A stretch of DNA of 64,000 nucleotides from Polaribacter pectinis (GTDB lineage: Bacteria > Bacteroidota > Bacteroidia > Flavobacteriales > Flavobacteriaceae). This document shows, piece by piece, positions 25,826 to 35,402 of this stretch. The stretch is from positions 1-64,000 of the forward strand of contig NZ_CP060695.1 of the NCBI RefSeq assembly GCF_014352875.1, given 5' to 3'. The notes under the pieces were generated by a model, which worked only from the letters and a program-made list of their open reading frames with translations, ran no database searches and was not told where the DNA came from. Position 1 is the stretch's first letter. Every line of letters starts with the position of its first letter. The position numbers and the translations under genes are program-made.

Positions 25826-27422
25826 TTGGCAAGTTTATTTTAAAAATGGTATTATTTTTTGTGGATGATAAACTGATGTTTCCAAGATGTTTTTCGATGA
25901 TTTTTTTACAATAATACAAACCAATTCCAAAGCCTTTTACATCATGTGTGTTTCCTTTAGGAACTCTATAAAATTTATCAAAAATCTTTTCTTGTTGGCT
26001 TTTTTCAATACCATTTCCATCATCTGCAACAGTAATTTCTGTTGTATTTAAAATAGAATTTATATTTATTTCAATTGTATTTCCACCATATTTTATGGCA
26101 TTGTCAACTAGGTTAGAAATTACATTTTCGAAATGAAAAACATCAATATTTAAATAAATGGGTTCCACATTTGTAGAAAAAAATAAATCTTTATTATTGG
26201 CTAACATTTTATGTTTGCCAACTAATTTTTCTATAATTTCAACAATATTTATTTTTTCTTTTTTAAGTATTAATTGCTCGCTATCTAAAGTTGCAGTTTC
26301 TAACAATTTTTCCACCATTTGGTGTAATTTTTTTAACTGAAGAGAAGACATAGAAAGGTATTTTTTGGTCTTTTCTTTATCGTCTAAAACATTAAAGTTT
26401 TCTATAGCTTCAATTGCTGTAGAAACAGTAGCAATTGGTGTTTTAAACTCGTGTGTAATGTTACTGATTAAATCGTTTTTAATAGCCGCCAAATTTTTTT
26501 GTTGATTTATTATTTTCAACAAATAAAACAAACAAGAAATAATTAAAAGAGATAATAATAAGGATAATAAAATGCCTAATGAGCTTCTTTTTAAAGCTTC
26601 ATAATTAGGGTTGTTATATAAAAGTTTAAAAGCTTCGTCTTTTTTAACGTAAGTAGATTTAGAGCTTACAGAAAATATTTCAGAATTTAAAATAGTATCA
26701 TTTGTTTGGTGGAATAACGTATCATTTTTTAAATGATGAAAACTTGTTTTTATATCAAGACCTTTTTGTTTCAATTGCTTTTCAATAAGCGAGTCTATTT
26801 TTTCATATGCAACAGATTGATCTAGAAACGAAATAAAAATAGGTTTTAGATTGGTAAAAAACTTTAAACTGTCTGCCGCTTTTTTTCCTTTAAAATATTT
26901 TATGGCTGTTTTTGTTCCATTTTCATGGAGTGTGTAACCATTTTTGTCATCTGTAAATTGCGATATTATTTTTACTGAATTCTTTTTATTTTTTTCAAGA
27001 GAATCTCCTTTTTCATTAAATTTGGCAACAAAATTTTTTGTAGAATTTAGCATCGAATCTATCTGATCTTTGGATAGATTTTCATCCGATGAAATTTTAA
27101 TATTATTAATAGTTATTTTAGCTTCTTCATTTTTAGAAGTGTTCTTTTTTAACTTCTTAATAATAGAGTCTAACGTATGTTTTTCATGTGAGTTTTCTTC
27201 ACTATCAAGATTATTTGAATCAATAATAGTGAGAAAATCATTTTTAGCAAGTGTAGAATAATACTCTTCTACTGCGTTGTCTAAACTTAATTGAATTTCA
27301 TTAGTAACTCTTTGTTTATTTTCCTCGTAGTTTTTATAGTTCCAATAGAATTGTACAGCAATTGTTGTTACAATTGTTGCTGTAATAAAATAAAAAATCC
27401 ATTGATATTTTTTGGTATTCAT
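25818..27422 (-). CDS. Sensor histidine kinase
   Basis: A 534-aa membrane sensor. A first transmembrane helix covers about 10-28, a large extracytoplasmic region runs to about 280 and is rich in Lys, Asp and Asn, and a second helix covers about 283-303 (SLGILLSLLLSLLIISCLFYLL). The HisKA box has NITHEFKTPIATV around residue 325. The ATPase domain has NLVDNAIKYGG (N box), DDGNGI (G1) and GFGIGLYYCK (G2). The sensor part matches no domain I know. It is coupled to the response regulator and divergent from two GLPGLI genes, whose envelope products may be its target. Confidence 0.93.
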   Translation of the reverse strand: MNTKKYQWIFYFITATIVTTIAVQFYWNYKNYEENKQRVTNEIQLSLDNAVEEYYSTLAKNDFLTIIDSNNLDSEENSHEKHTLDSIIKKLKKNTSKNEEAKITINNIKISSDENLSKDQIDSMLNSTKNFVAKFNEKGDSLEKNKKNSVKIISQFTDDKNGYTLHENGTKTAIKYFKGKKAADSLKFFTNLKPIFISFLDQSVAYEKIDSLIEKQLKQKGLDIKTSFHHLKNDTLFHQTNDTILNSEIFSVSSKSTYVKKDEAFKLLYNNPNYEALKRSSLGILLSLLLSLLIISCLFYLLKIINQQKNLAAIKNDLISNITHEFKTPIATVSTAIEAIENFNVLDDKEKTKKYLSMSSLQLKKLHQMVEKLLETATLDSEQLILKKEKINIVEIIEKLVGKHKMLANNKDLFFSTNVEPIYLNIDVFHFENVISNLVDNAIKYGGNTIEININSILNTTEITVADDGNGIEKSQQEKIFDKFYRVPKGNTHDVKGFGIGLYYCKKIIEKHLGNISLSSTKNNTIFKINLPNE

Positions 27423-27460
27423 ATTTCAAAGATAGTTAGTATTTTTAATAAAAACAGCGG

Positions 27461-27490
27461 GTTAACACTCGTTAACACTTGTTAACTAAA
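27461..27490. promoter_or_regulatory. Three 10-bp direct repeats, candidate response regulator site
   Basis: GTTAACACTC, GTTAACACTT and GTTAACTAAA follow one another without gaps, so GTTAAC recurs every 10 bp on one face of the helix. They lie in the divergent gap between the histidine kinase gene and the GLPGLI gene, just before a probable promoter. This is the expected form for an OmpR-type regulator site. Confidence 0.65.
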
Positions 27491-27499
27491 GAAACAGAT

Positions 27500-27529
27500 T
27501 TTGTGTAACATCTTTGTAAAGTATAAATG
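27500..27529 (+). promoter_or_regulatory. Probable promoter of the GLPGLI genes
   Basis: TTTG at 27500-27503 and TATAAATG at 27522-27529, with 18 bases between, approximate the Bacteroidota -33 and -7 boxes (the -7 box differs from TAnnTTTG at one base). The ATG follows at 27551. Confidence 0.45.
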
Positions 27530-27550
27530 TAAAACCAAAATATATAAATT

Positions 27551-28387
27551 ATGAAATCTATAATAACCGTATTTGCTGTATTAATCACTTTTGCTTTCAA
27601 TGCGCAAAATTTTCAAGGAAAAGCAATTTACAAAACAAGCAGTAAAAGCAATTTTAAAATAGGAGATGAGAAAGGTGTTAGTGACAAAATGCAAGAAGAA
27701 TTGCGCAAGCGTATTCAAAAAATGAGTCAAAAAACATTTGTATTAGAGTTTGATAAACATTCATCAACTTATAAAGAAGAAGTTCAGTTAGAAGCACCAA
27801 AACCACAATTAGGAACTGGCGTTAAAGTTTTTTCTTTTGGTGGTTCTGGAGCTAGTGATGTTTATTTTAAAAACGTAAAAGAAAACAGGTTTGCGAATCA
27901 AACAGAAATTCAAGGAAAACGTTTTTTAGTGAAAGATACATTACCAAGCTATTCTTGGGAATTGTCTTCAGAAACTAAAAATATTGGCAACTATACATGT
28001 TATAAAGCTACTTTTTCTAAAGAAGAAGAAAAGATAAATCATATTATAAAAGATGGAGAAAGTGTTGAAGAAAAAAAGAAAGAGACAGTTGTTACAACAG
28101 CTTGGTATACAACACAAATACCGGTAAATAATGGGCCAAAAAACTACCAAGGTTTACCAGGTTTTGTTTTAGAAATTAATGATGGAAAAACCACTATAGT
28201 TTGTACAGAAATTATTTTAAATCCATCAGAAAAAAATAGCATTGATGAGCCATTAAAAGGAAAAGTGGTTTCACTAAAAGAGTATCATAAAATTAAAGAA
28301 GAAAAAACAAAAGAAATGATGGAGAAATTTAAAAGTAGAAATGGTTTTGATATAGGAAACGGAATCAATATTAAAATGGGAGGCTAA
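27551..28387 (+). CDS. GLPGLI family protein, copy 1
   Basis: A 278-aa exported protein. The signal peptide (MKSIITVFAVLITFAFNAQ) is followed by FQGKAIYKT, and the family mark appears as YQGLPGFVLEINDGKTT near residue 200. Other shared parts are SWELSSETKNIGNYTCYKAT and TTAWYTTQIPVNNGP. Proteins of this family are found in Bacteroidota beside TonB-dependent barrels; the molecular function is unknown. The neighbouring two-component system and the downstream barrel suggest an envelope or nutrient-response unit. The tail is basic and Gly-rich. The next gene is a paralogue 78 bases downstream. Confidence 0.9.
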   Translation: MKSIITVFAVLITFAFNAQNFQGKAIYKTSSKSNFKIGDEKGVSDKMQEELRKRIQKMSQKTFVLEFDKHSSTYKEEVQLEAPKPQLGTGVKVFSFGGSGASDVYFKNVKENRFANQTEIQGKRFLVKDTLPSYSWELSSETKNIGNYTCYKATFSKEEEKINHIIKDGESVEEKKKETVVTTAWYTTQIPVNNGPKNYQGLPGFVLEINDGKTTIVCTEIILNPSEKNSIDEPLKGKVVSLKEYHKIKEEKTKEMMEKFKSRNGFDIGNGINIKMGG

Positions 28388-28465
28388 TAAATTGTTTATT
28401 TTTTTAATGTGGTTAAACCTTTAAGTTTTTTTTAAGTCATATCTGTGATTATTAAAACAAAATTT

Positions 28466-29347
28466 ATGAAATCTATTTTTATATTTCTTTTAGCCTTTGT
28501 TACTGTAACAACATTTGCTCAAAAAGACTTTCAGGGTAAAGCAACTTACATGTCTAAAACTACTATGGACATGAGTAATTTTGGTAGAGGAGGAAGACAA
28601 ATGTCCGAAGCTCAAAAAAAACAAATTGCAGAAAGAATGAAATCGATGTTGGAGAAAACTTTTATTTTAAGTTTCAATAAAACAGCATCTATATATAAAG
28701 AAGATGCAAAATTAGCAGCTCCAACTGCAGATGGTGGAAGAGGGTTTAGATTTGGCGGTTTTGCTGGTGGTGGTACAAAGTACAAAAACACTAAAGAAAA
28801 TGTTGCTTTAGAGTCTACCGAACTTTTTGGTAAGAAGTTTTTAATCTCTGATAAAATGGAACAACCAAAATGGGAGCTTGGTAGTGAGACAAAACAAATT
28901 GGGAACTATACTTGTTTTAAAGCAACTTTAATTAAAGATGTAGATCCTTTAGATTTTTCTAACATGAGAAGAAGAGGAAATAGAAATAATGATAAAGATG
29001 AAACTAAAAAAGATTCTACAAAGGTTACCAAACTTTCAGAAGAAATAGAAATTCCAAAACAGGTAGAAGTTACTGCTTGGTACACACCACAAATACCTGT
29101 AAGTAATGGCCCTGCAGAGTATTGGGGTTTACCGGGTCTAATTTTAGAGATTAATTCTGGTAGAACAACCGTTTTATGTACAGAAATAATTATTAATCCT
29201 GCTGAAAAAGAAGATATAGAAAAGCCAACTAAAGGCAAAAAAATTACCAGAGAAGAATACAACACCACTGTTAAAGAAAAAATGGAAGAAATGAGAGAGA
29301 GATTTAGTGGCGGTAGAAATGGTGGTAGAAGAGGAGGAAGATTTTAA
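28466..29347 (+). CDS. GLPGLI family protein, copy 2
   Basis: A 293-aa paralogue of the preceding protein. The start MKSIFIFLLAFVTVTTFAQ gives the signal peptide; a GTG 21 bases upstream is less likely. It has DFQGKATYMSKT, KWELGSETKQIGNYTCFKATL, TAWYTPQIPVSNGP and YWGLPGLILEINSGRTT. It differs in Gly/Arg/Phe-rich stretches (RGFRFGGFAGGGT) and an Arg/Gly tail ending NGGRRGGRF, which might bind anionic surfaces or metal-oxyanions; that is speculative. It is 14 or 26 bases before the barrel gene, so the three genes likely form one operon. Confidence 0.9.
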   Translation: MKSIFIFLLAFVTVTTFAQKDFQGKATYMSKTTMDMSNFGRGGRQMSEAQKKQIAERMKSMLEKTFILSFNKTASIYKEDAKLAAPTADGGRGFRFGGFAGGGTKYKNTKENVALESTELFGKKFLISDKMEQPKWELGSETKQIGNYTCFKATLIKDVDPLDFSNMRRRGNRNNDKDETKKDSTKVTKLSEEIEIPKQVEVTAWYTPQIPVSNGPAEYWGLPGLILEINSGRTTVLCTEIIINPAEKEDIEKPTKGKKITREEYNTTVKEKMEEMRERFSGGRNGGRRGGRF

Positions 29348-29373
29348 TTGTAAAATAAAATATGTTTACACAA

Positions 29374-32088
29374 ATGAAAAAATTACTATTAGTAACCATT
29401 TTTATGGTTACACTGGTTTCTACTGCACAAGTTAAATTAACAGGTATTGTTAAAGATAGTATAGGGGAACCATTAGAAATGGCAAATGTTTTAGCAATTA
29501 ATAATAAAACCAAAAAAATGACTTCTTATGGTTTTACAGATGCTAAAGGAAGATATAAGTTAGATTTAGATAAGAACGCTACTTTCGATGTTAAAATAAG
29601 TTATGTAGGTATGAAATCTTCAGATTTTGAAGTAGAAACGAAAGAGATAGATATTGTTAAAAATGTTACTTTGTATGAAGATAATATGTTAGATGGTATT
29701 AATATTGTTTCTAAGATGCCAGTAACTATTAGTGGAGATACTATTATTTACAATGCAGATTCTTTTAAAAACGGGTCCGAAAGAAAGCTAGAAGATGTAT
29801 TAAAAAAGATTCCAGGAATGGAAGTGAATGATGAAGGAGAAATAGAAGTTGAAGGAAAGAAAGTTGGTAAATTAATGGTAGATGGTAAAGATTTCTTTGA
29901 TGGAGACACTAAATTAGCTACTAAAAATATACCTGCAAATGCTGTTGATAAAGTTCAAGTTCTAAAAAATTATGGAGAAGTTGGTCAATTAAGTGGAGTG
30001 CAAAATAATGAAGATAATATTGCAATTAACATTAAATTAAAAGAGGGTAAAAAGAATTTTTGGTTTGGAGATGTTACTGCTGGTGGTGGAGATTCAGATA
30101 GAGAATCTTTATATCTTTTTCAACCAAAATTATTTTACTATAGTCCTAAATATAGCATCAATTTTATTGGAGATTTAAACAATATTGGCGAAGTTGCTTT
30201 TAGTGGAAGAGATGCTAGGAATTTTGGAGGTGGTTTTAGAGCACCAAGTAATAATAGCGGAACAAGCATTAATTTAGGAGGAAATAACAGTATTGGTCTA
30301 TTAACTTTACAAAATAATAGAGCTAATTCTATAGAATCTAAACTTGCGGCATCTAATTTTAGTTATTCACCAAAATCAACTTTAGATATTAGTGGTTTTG
30401 CAATTTTTAGCAATAGTACTGTAGAGACCTTACAAAATACTTCGGTTTTGTATACAGACCCTAGTTTAGGAATACCAGATGAAAATACAGAAAGTAAATC
30501 TATACAAGATACCAATTCTGGACTTTTAAAATTTAGTGTTAATTACAAACCAAATGTAAATAATCAATTAGATTATGATATTTACGGAAGGATGTCTAAA
30601 GAAACTCAAAATCAAGATTTTTTCTCATCTAACTTGGGTAATATAGATCAGATAGAAAAAGGAACACCTTTTAGTATAAATCAGAATTTTAATTATTATT
30701 ATACTTTAAATGAGAAAAATATATTTGCAATATCTGCACAATCTTTAATTCAAGATGAAGACCCAATATATAATGCAATTTTACAAGATAAGGCTTCATA
30801 TTCAGATACTGGAGATGCTTTAGGATTAGATGATATGCAGAGTGGTTATGACATCAATCAGAATAAAAGAGTAAAAACAAATCAAATAGATGCAAAATTA
30901 GATTATTGGAATGTTTTAAATGACAAAAGTAATATTAACCTAACTTTAGGTACAATTTACAGTAAGCAAAATTTTGATTCAGATATTTTTCAAAGATTAG
31001 ATGATGGAACTGAATTTGATGGAACACCAACTATAAATAATGGTTTAGATACAAATAATATAGACTACAGGTTTACAGATGTTTATTTAGGAACTCACTA
31101 TCAATTTAAAACAGGTAAATTTACCATTACACCAGGTTTTACAGCACATTTGTATAATGTAGAAAATAATCAATTTAATATAGATTATGTAGATAATTTT
31201 TTTAGAGTGTTGCCAGATTTTAATATGAGAATTCAATTAAAACAAAGTGAAAACATTTCTTTAAACTACCAAATGCAAACGCAATTTACAGACGTAAATC
31301 AGTTTGCTAAAGGGTTGGTTTTAAATAGTTATAATTCAATTTTTTCTGGAAACCCAATTTTAGAAAATGCTTTAGCACACAATGCAAGTTTAAGATATTT
31401 TAGTTTTAACATGTTTAATTACACAAATGTTTTTGCAGCATTAAATTATAATAAAAGAATAGACCAAGTAACCACAAATGCAGAGTTTATTCCCGGAAGT
31501 GTTGTAAGTGTTAGAAGTCCAGATAATTCAGAATTTGCAAATGAATCATTAACATTTAGTGGTCGTTTTCAAAAAACATTTAGAAAATATAGAGCTTCAG
31601 TAAATGCAAATTTATCTTACAGTAAATTTGTGCAAGAAGTTAATAGTAACATTTCTAATAATGAAAACTATACACAAAACTATAGAGCAAGTTTTGGTAC
31701 AAACTTTAGAAAAGCACCCAATGTTACTTTAAATTATTCGTTTACATTACAAGATTTAGATCAGGGACAAAGAAGAACAAAACGTTATACAAACGCACCT
31801 TCTGTAGAGTTTGATGCTTACATCTGGGAAAAATTAACCTTTAGAACCAAATACAGTTATACAGGTTTAACAGACGGAACATCAACTTTAAATAGTTTTG
31901 ATTTTTGGGATGCTTCTTTAATTTACAGAACAAATAAAGATAGTAAATGGGAGTATCAAGTAAAAGCTACTAACTTATTAGACACAAGATCTCAAAGTAG
32001 TGCAAATGCAGGTAGTTTTTCTGTAAACACAGTAGATTACTTTATACAACCTAGATTTTTAACTTTTAGATTAATTTATCAATTATAA
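29374..32088 (+). CDS. Outer-membrane TonB-type receptor with carboxypeptidase-like domain
   Basis: A 904-aa protein from MKKLLLVTIFMVTLVSTAQ; an ATG four codons earlier (29362) is possible. After the signal comes a carboxypeptidase-regulatory-like domain (VKLTGIVKDSIGEPLEMANV, about 20-95), then a plug-like region with LEDVLKKIPGMEVNDEGEIEVEGKKVGKLMVDGKDFF and NIPANAVDKVQVL, and a long barrel of the outer-membrane protein beta-barrel type, ending LTFRLIYQL. The layout is that of the receptors usually found beside GLPGLI proteins. It completes the three-gene unit facing the two-component system. Ligand unknown. Confidence 0.9.
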   Translation: MKKLLLVTIFMVTLVSTAQVKLTGIVKDSIGEPLEMANVLAINNKTKKMTSYGFTDAKGRYKLDLDKNATFDVKISYVGMKSSDFEVETKEIDIVKNVTLYEDNMLDGINIVSKMPVTISGDTIIYNADSFKNGSERKLEDVLKKIPGMEVNDEGEIEVEGKKVGKLMVDGKDFFDGDTKLATKNIPANAVDKVQVLKNYGEVGQLSGVQNNEDNIAINIKLKEGKKNFWFGDVTAGGGDSDRESLYLFQPKLFYYSPKYSINFIGDLNNIGEVAFSGRDARNFGGGFRAPSNNSGTSINLGGNNSIGLLTLQNNRANSIESKLAASNFSYSPKSTLDISGFAIFSNSTVETLQNTSVLYTDPSLGIPDENTESKSIQDTNSGLLKFSVNYKPNVNNQLDYDIYGRMSKETQNQDFFSSNLGNIDQIEKGTPFSINQNFNYYYTLNEKNIFAISAQSLIQDEDPIYNAILQDKASYSDTGDALGLDDMQSGYDINQNKRVKTNQIDAKLDYWNVLNDKSNINLTLGTIYSKQNFDSDIFQRLDDGTEFDGTPTINNGLDTNNIDYRFTDVYLGTHYQFKTGKFTITPGFTAHLYNVENNQFNIDYVDNFFRVLPDFNMRIQLKQSENISLNYQMQTQFTDVNQFAKGLVLNSYNSIFSGNPILENALAHNASLRYFSFNMFNYTNVFAALNYNKRIDQVTTNAEFIPGSVVSVRSPDNSEFANESLTFSGRFQKTFRKYRASVNANLSYSKFVQEVNSNISNNENYTQNYRASFGTNFRKAPNVTLNYSFTLQDLDQGQRRTKRYTNAPSVEFDAYIWEKLTFRTKYSYTGLTDGTSTLNSFDFWDASLIYRTNKDSKWEYQVKATNLLDTRSQSSANAGSFSVNTVDYFIQPRFLTFRLIYQL

Positions 32089-32126
32089 AATATTTTTTTT
32101 TTTGATTTTTAAAATGACTCAATTTT

Positions 32127-32161
32127 TTTGATTCATTTTTTATTTACTTTATATATTTTTG
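32127..32161 (+). promoter_or_regulatory. Promoter with -7 box 5 bases before the ATG
   Basis: TTTG at 32127-32130 and TATTTTTG at 32154-32161, separated by 23 bases. The ATG at 32167 is so close that the transcript would begin near the start codon, implying a leaderless or nearly leaderless mRNA. Confidence 0.5.
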
Positions 32162-32166
32162 TAGAT

Positions 32167-32940
32167 ATGAGTCTACTAGCTTCTAAATCTCCAATTTATG
32201 CAACTGTTAAAAGTTTAGGAGCATTATTTGCATTTATAATTACAGGCCTTTTTATTGATAGCTCTTACATGGCAGAGCAAACAAAAAACGCACAATTTTA
32301 TGCCAATATTATTATTGTAGTAGGTTTTGGTTTAGTGTTTCTACAAGTTAATAAAAGAGTTAAAGAACAAATGATAGCTGCTGTTATTATTGCAGTTCTT
32401 GGCGAATATCTTTTTTCAATTGCTTTAGGTATGTATACTTATAGATTAGAAAACGTACCACATTATATACCAATAGGTCATGCATTAGTTTACGTTGCAG
32501 TTCTTTATTTTTCTAAAGCAGCATCCATCAAAAAAAATAAAATAAAGATTGAAAGGTTTTTAACTATTTTCATACTTATTTATGCAACTGTTTTTTTAAT
32601 TTTTAAGAATGATGTTTTTGGTTTTGTAATGACAATTGCAACACTTTTAATCTTAAGAAAGAAACCAAGAGAGCGCCTTTTTTATTTAACCATGTATATT
32701 ACTGTAGCCTATTTAGAGATTATAGGAACTACTTATCAATGTTGGTGGTGGCCATCAACTGCATGGAATACGATTCCTTTTTTACCAAGTCATAACCCAC
32801 CAAGCGGAATAAGTCTGTTTTACTTTTTATTAGATTTAGGTACTTTATGGCTTTACAAGCAACGTCATAGAATAACTTGGTCTAGAATGAAGAACATTAG
32901 AAAATTAAGAGAACAAGACATTTTTTTGAAAGAACTGTAA
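32167..32940 (+). CDS. Multi-spanning membrane protein, unknown function
   Basis: A 257-aa integral membrane protein from MSLLASKSPIYATVKSLGAL; an in-frame ATG 39 bases upstream lies within the putative promoter, so I prefer the later start. About seven hydrophobic segments are visible, at about residues 18-35, 45-60, 70-90, 105-120, 135-150, 155-170 and 215-235. A loop with TTYQCWWWPSTAWNTIPFLPSHNPPSG stands out for its Trp and Pro content. The C-terminus is basic and cytoplasmic. I recognise no family. Neighbours (a TonB receptor and a secreted protease) give no firm clue, and it appears to have its own promoter. Confidence 0.7.
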   Translation: MSLLASKSPIYATVKSLGALFAFIITGLFIDSSYMAEQTKNAQFYANIIIVVGFGLVFLQVNKRVKEQMIAAVIIAVLGEYLFSIALGMYTYRLENVPHYIPIGHALVYVAVLYFSKAASIKKNKIKIERFLTIFILIYATVFLIFKNDVFGFVMTIATLLILRKKPRERLFYLTMYITVAYLEIIGTTYQCWWWPSTAWNTIPFLPSHNPPSGISLFYFLLDLGTLWLYKQRHRITWSRMKNIRKLREQDIFLKEL

Positions 32941-33057
32941 TATATAGTAGTGTTTTCTTTTTATTTTATTCATATTGATAAATAATTCGCTCTTAATTAG
33001 TAAAATACACAATAATAATTTTACTTTTGTTTAAATAAACCATTTTATAATTATATA

Positions 33058-35295
33058 ATGAAAAAAACTACCCTTTTATTATTAGTAAGTTTTACAGTTT
33101 TTTCTGCTTTTAGTCAGAACAAATTTTGGACATCCAACTTGGCTGATAAAACTGATTTTTCAGAAAAAGAACTGTATGTTAGAAAATCTGAACCAACTGA
33201 ATTTAAAATGTATAATTTAAAGTTAGATCAAATTCAGATAATGTTAAGTAATGTATCTTCTAAATCTACTCAAGTTATAGATTTACCTACAATTAATGGT
33301 AAAATAGAAAAATTTACTGTTAAAGAAGCTAGTGTAATTGCGCCTGAATTGGCTGCAAAATATCCAATGATAAAATCTTATGTTGGGCAAGGTATTTCAG
33401 ACCCAAGCATGATTGCTAGATTTAGTATTGGAACAGATGGTTTGCATGCTGTTATTTATTCTGGAGATAAAGAAACTTATTATGTGGATCCTTATACAAG
33501 AAGTAATACAAATTACATTGCATACAAAAGAAGTAGTTTAGAAAATAACGATTTAGACTATCAATGTTTAGTAGATGATTCTCAAGTTTCTACTTTAACA
33601 AATAATACAAACGTAATAGAAAATGCAGACGATGGTAATTTAAGAACATATCGTTTGGCATTAGTTTCTAGTGCAGAATATTCAGAATTTCATTTAGAAA
33701 ACCAAGGTGTAGAAAATTCTTTAGCAAATTTTCCTGCAATGAAGGCAGCTGTTTTATCAGCTATGAATACATCTATGACTAGAATTAATGGTGTTTATGA
33801 AAGAGATTTAGGAGTAAGAATGGTTATTGTACCAGATAATGATAAAATTATCTTTTTTCAAGCGAGTTCAGATGGTATTTCAGATGTAAATCAACCAAAT
33901 ATCGCAAGTACAATTATAGGTGAAGTACAAACTATTGCTGATAGAGAAATAGGAGATGCTAATTATGATATAGGACATATATTTACTATAAATGGGTCTG
34001 GTTTGGCAGGACTTGGAGTAGTTTGTGTTTCTGGTTCTAAAGCAAGAGGAGTTACTGGTAGAGCAGCACCAATAGGAGATCCTTATGATATCGATTATGT
34101 AGCACATGAAATGGGGCATCAGTTTGGGGCAACTCATACTCAAAATAATGATTGTAATAGAACAGATGCAACAGCTGTAGAGCCAGGAAGTGCCTCTACA
34201 ATTATGGGATATGCAGGTATTTGTGCACCAAACGTACAAAGTAATAGTGATGATCATTTTCATGCTGTAAGCATAACACAGATGTGGAATAACATTCAAA
34301 CTTCTGCAAACTGTGGAGCTTTAACTGCAACTAATAATGCAGCACCAACTGCAAATGCAGGAGCAGATTATTCTATACCAAGATTAACACCTTTTGTCTT
34401 AAAAGGTCAAGGTACAGATGTTAATGAAGGTAATGTATTAACGTACAATTGGGAGCAATTAGATACAGAAATAGCTACAATGCCACCTTCAGAAACAAGT
34501 AATGCAGGTCCTACTTTTAGATCTATTCCTTCATCTACATCTCCAGATAGATATATGCCAGCTTTAGCAACTGTTGTTGGAGGTAGCACATCATCTACAT
34601 GGGAAGTATTATCAGCTATGAACAGAGATTATAATTTTGCATTGGTAGTAAGAGATAACAATCCTGGAGGAGGAAGTAGCGCAAGAGACGATGTGAAAAT
34701 TTCTTCGGTTTTTGGAAACATATTTTCAGTTACTTCACAAAATACAACAACAACTTGGGACAAAGAAACTACACAAACAGTTACATGGGAAGTTGCAGGT
34801 TCTAACCAAGCACCAGTAAATTGCTTAAAAGTAAATATTAGATTGTCTATAGACGGAGGTGTAACATTTCCTATATTATTAGCATCTAATACAGATAACG
34901 ATGGTACAGAAGATATTACTGTGCCAGATAATGGTACTACCAAAGCAAGAATTATGGTAGAAGCTGCAGATAATATTTTTTATAATGTAAATGCTGTAGA
35001 ATTTACTATTAATGGAGCAGTTGCTTCTACAAAAGATTTTGCTTTTGATGGATTTAACTTGTATCCAAATCCTTCTAAAGGAACTTTTAACTTGAATTTT
35101 GATGTTGTTAACACAGATAAAGTTTCTGTTCAATTGTTTGATCTTAGAGGAAGATTAATCAATCAAAAAGATTTCTTTAACACAAAAGCAAATTTTTCTG
35201 AACAAATTACTTTTAACAAAACAACTTCTGGTTTGTATTTAGTGAAAATTACAAATGGAAATAAGCAAACAACTAGAAAATTAGTTATTGAATAA
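33058..35295 (+). CDS. Secreted reprolysin-like metalloprotease with T9SS sorting domain
   Basis: A 745-aa protein with signal peptide MKKTTLLLLVSFTVFSAFSQ, a propeptide region to about 190, and a metzincin domain of about 200-420. The zinc motif is HEMGHQFGATHTQNN near residue 350, and the Met-turn is in ASTIMGYAGIC. A PKD-like or immunoglobulin-like part follows (NAGADYSIPRLTPFVLKG), then another beta domain. The C-terminal 75 residues form a type A type IX secretion sorting domain (LYPNPSKGTFNLNF to KQTTRKLVIE). It should be exported across the outer membrane and digest external protein. A terminator follows. Confidence 0.93.
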   Translation: MKKTTLLLLVSFTVFSAFSQNKFWTSNLADKTDFSEKELYVRKSEPTEFKMYNLKLDQIQIMLSNVSSKSTQVIDLPTINGKIEKFTVKEASVIAPELAAKYPMIKSYVGQGISDPSMIARFSIGTDGLHAVIYSGDKETYYVDPYTRSNTNYIAYKRSSLENNDLDYQCLVDDSQVSTLTNNTNVIENADDGNLRTYRLALVSSAEYSEFHLENQGVENSLANFPAMKAAVLSAMNTSMTRINGVYERDLGVRMVIVPDNDKIIFFQASSDGISDVNQPNIASTIIGEVQTIADREIGDANYDIGHIFTINGSGLAGLGVVCVSGSKARGVTGRAAPIGDPYDIDYVAHEMGHQFGATHTQNNDCNRTDATAVEPGSASTIMGYAGICAPNVQSNSDDHFHAVSITQMWNNIQTSANCGALTATNNAAPTANAGADYSIPRLTPFVLKGQGTDVNEGNVLTYNWEQLDTEIATMPPSETSNAGPTFRSIPSSTSPDRYMPALATVVGGSTSSTWEVLSAMNRDYNFALVVRDNNPGGGSSARDDVKISSVFGNIFSVTSQNTTTTWDKETTQTVTWEVAGSNQAPVNCLKVNIRLSIDGGVTFPILLASNTDNDGTEDITVPDNGTTKARIMVEAADNIFYNVNAVEFTINGAVASTKDFAFDGFNLYPNPSKGTFNLNFDVVNTDKVSVQLFDLRGRLINQKDFFNTKANFSEQITFNKTTSGLYLVKITNGNKQTTRKLVIE

Positions 35296-35317
35296 TTTTT
35301 TTTCAGTATAATTTAAG

Positions 35318-35346
35318 CCGATTGTAGCAATACAATCGGTTTTTTT
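35318..35346 (+). terminator. Terminator of the metalloprotease gene
   Basis: CCGATTGTA (35318-35326) pairs with TACAATCGG (35331-35339) around GCAA, followed by seven T. Confidence 0.9.
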
Positions 35347-35366
35347 ATGAACTAAATTTAAAAGAG

Positions 35367-35398
35367 TTTCGTTATCATTATAATTCAAACTATTTTTG
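35367..35398 (+). promoter_or_regulatory. gldA promoter with very short leader
   Basis: A -33-like TTTCG at 35367-35371 is followed after 19 bases by TATTTTTG at 35391-35398, a perfect -7 box. The ATG at 35403 is 4 bases further, so the transcript should start at or next to the initiation codon. Confidence 0.5.
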
Positions 35399-35402
35399 TA
35401 AA

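Noticed and set aside
27968-28150. Open frames antisense to the GLPGLI genes and the metalloprotease
   Set aside because: They lie fully inside well-supported genes on the other strand and show no family features.
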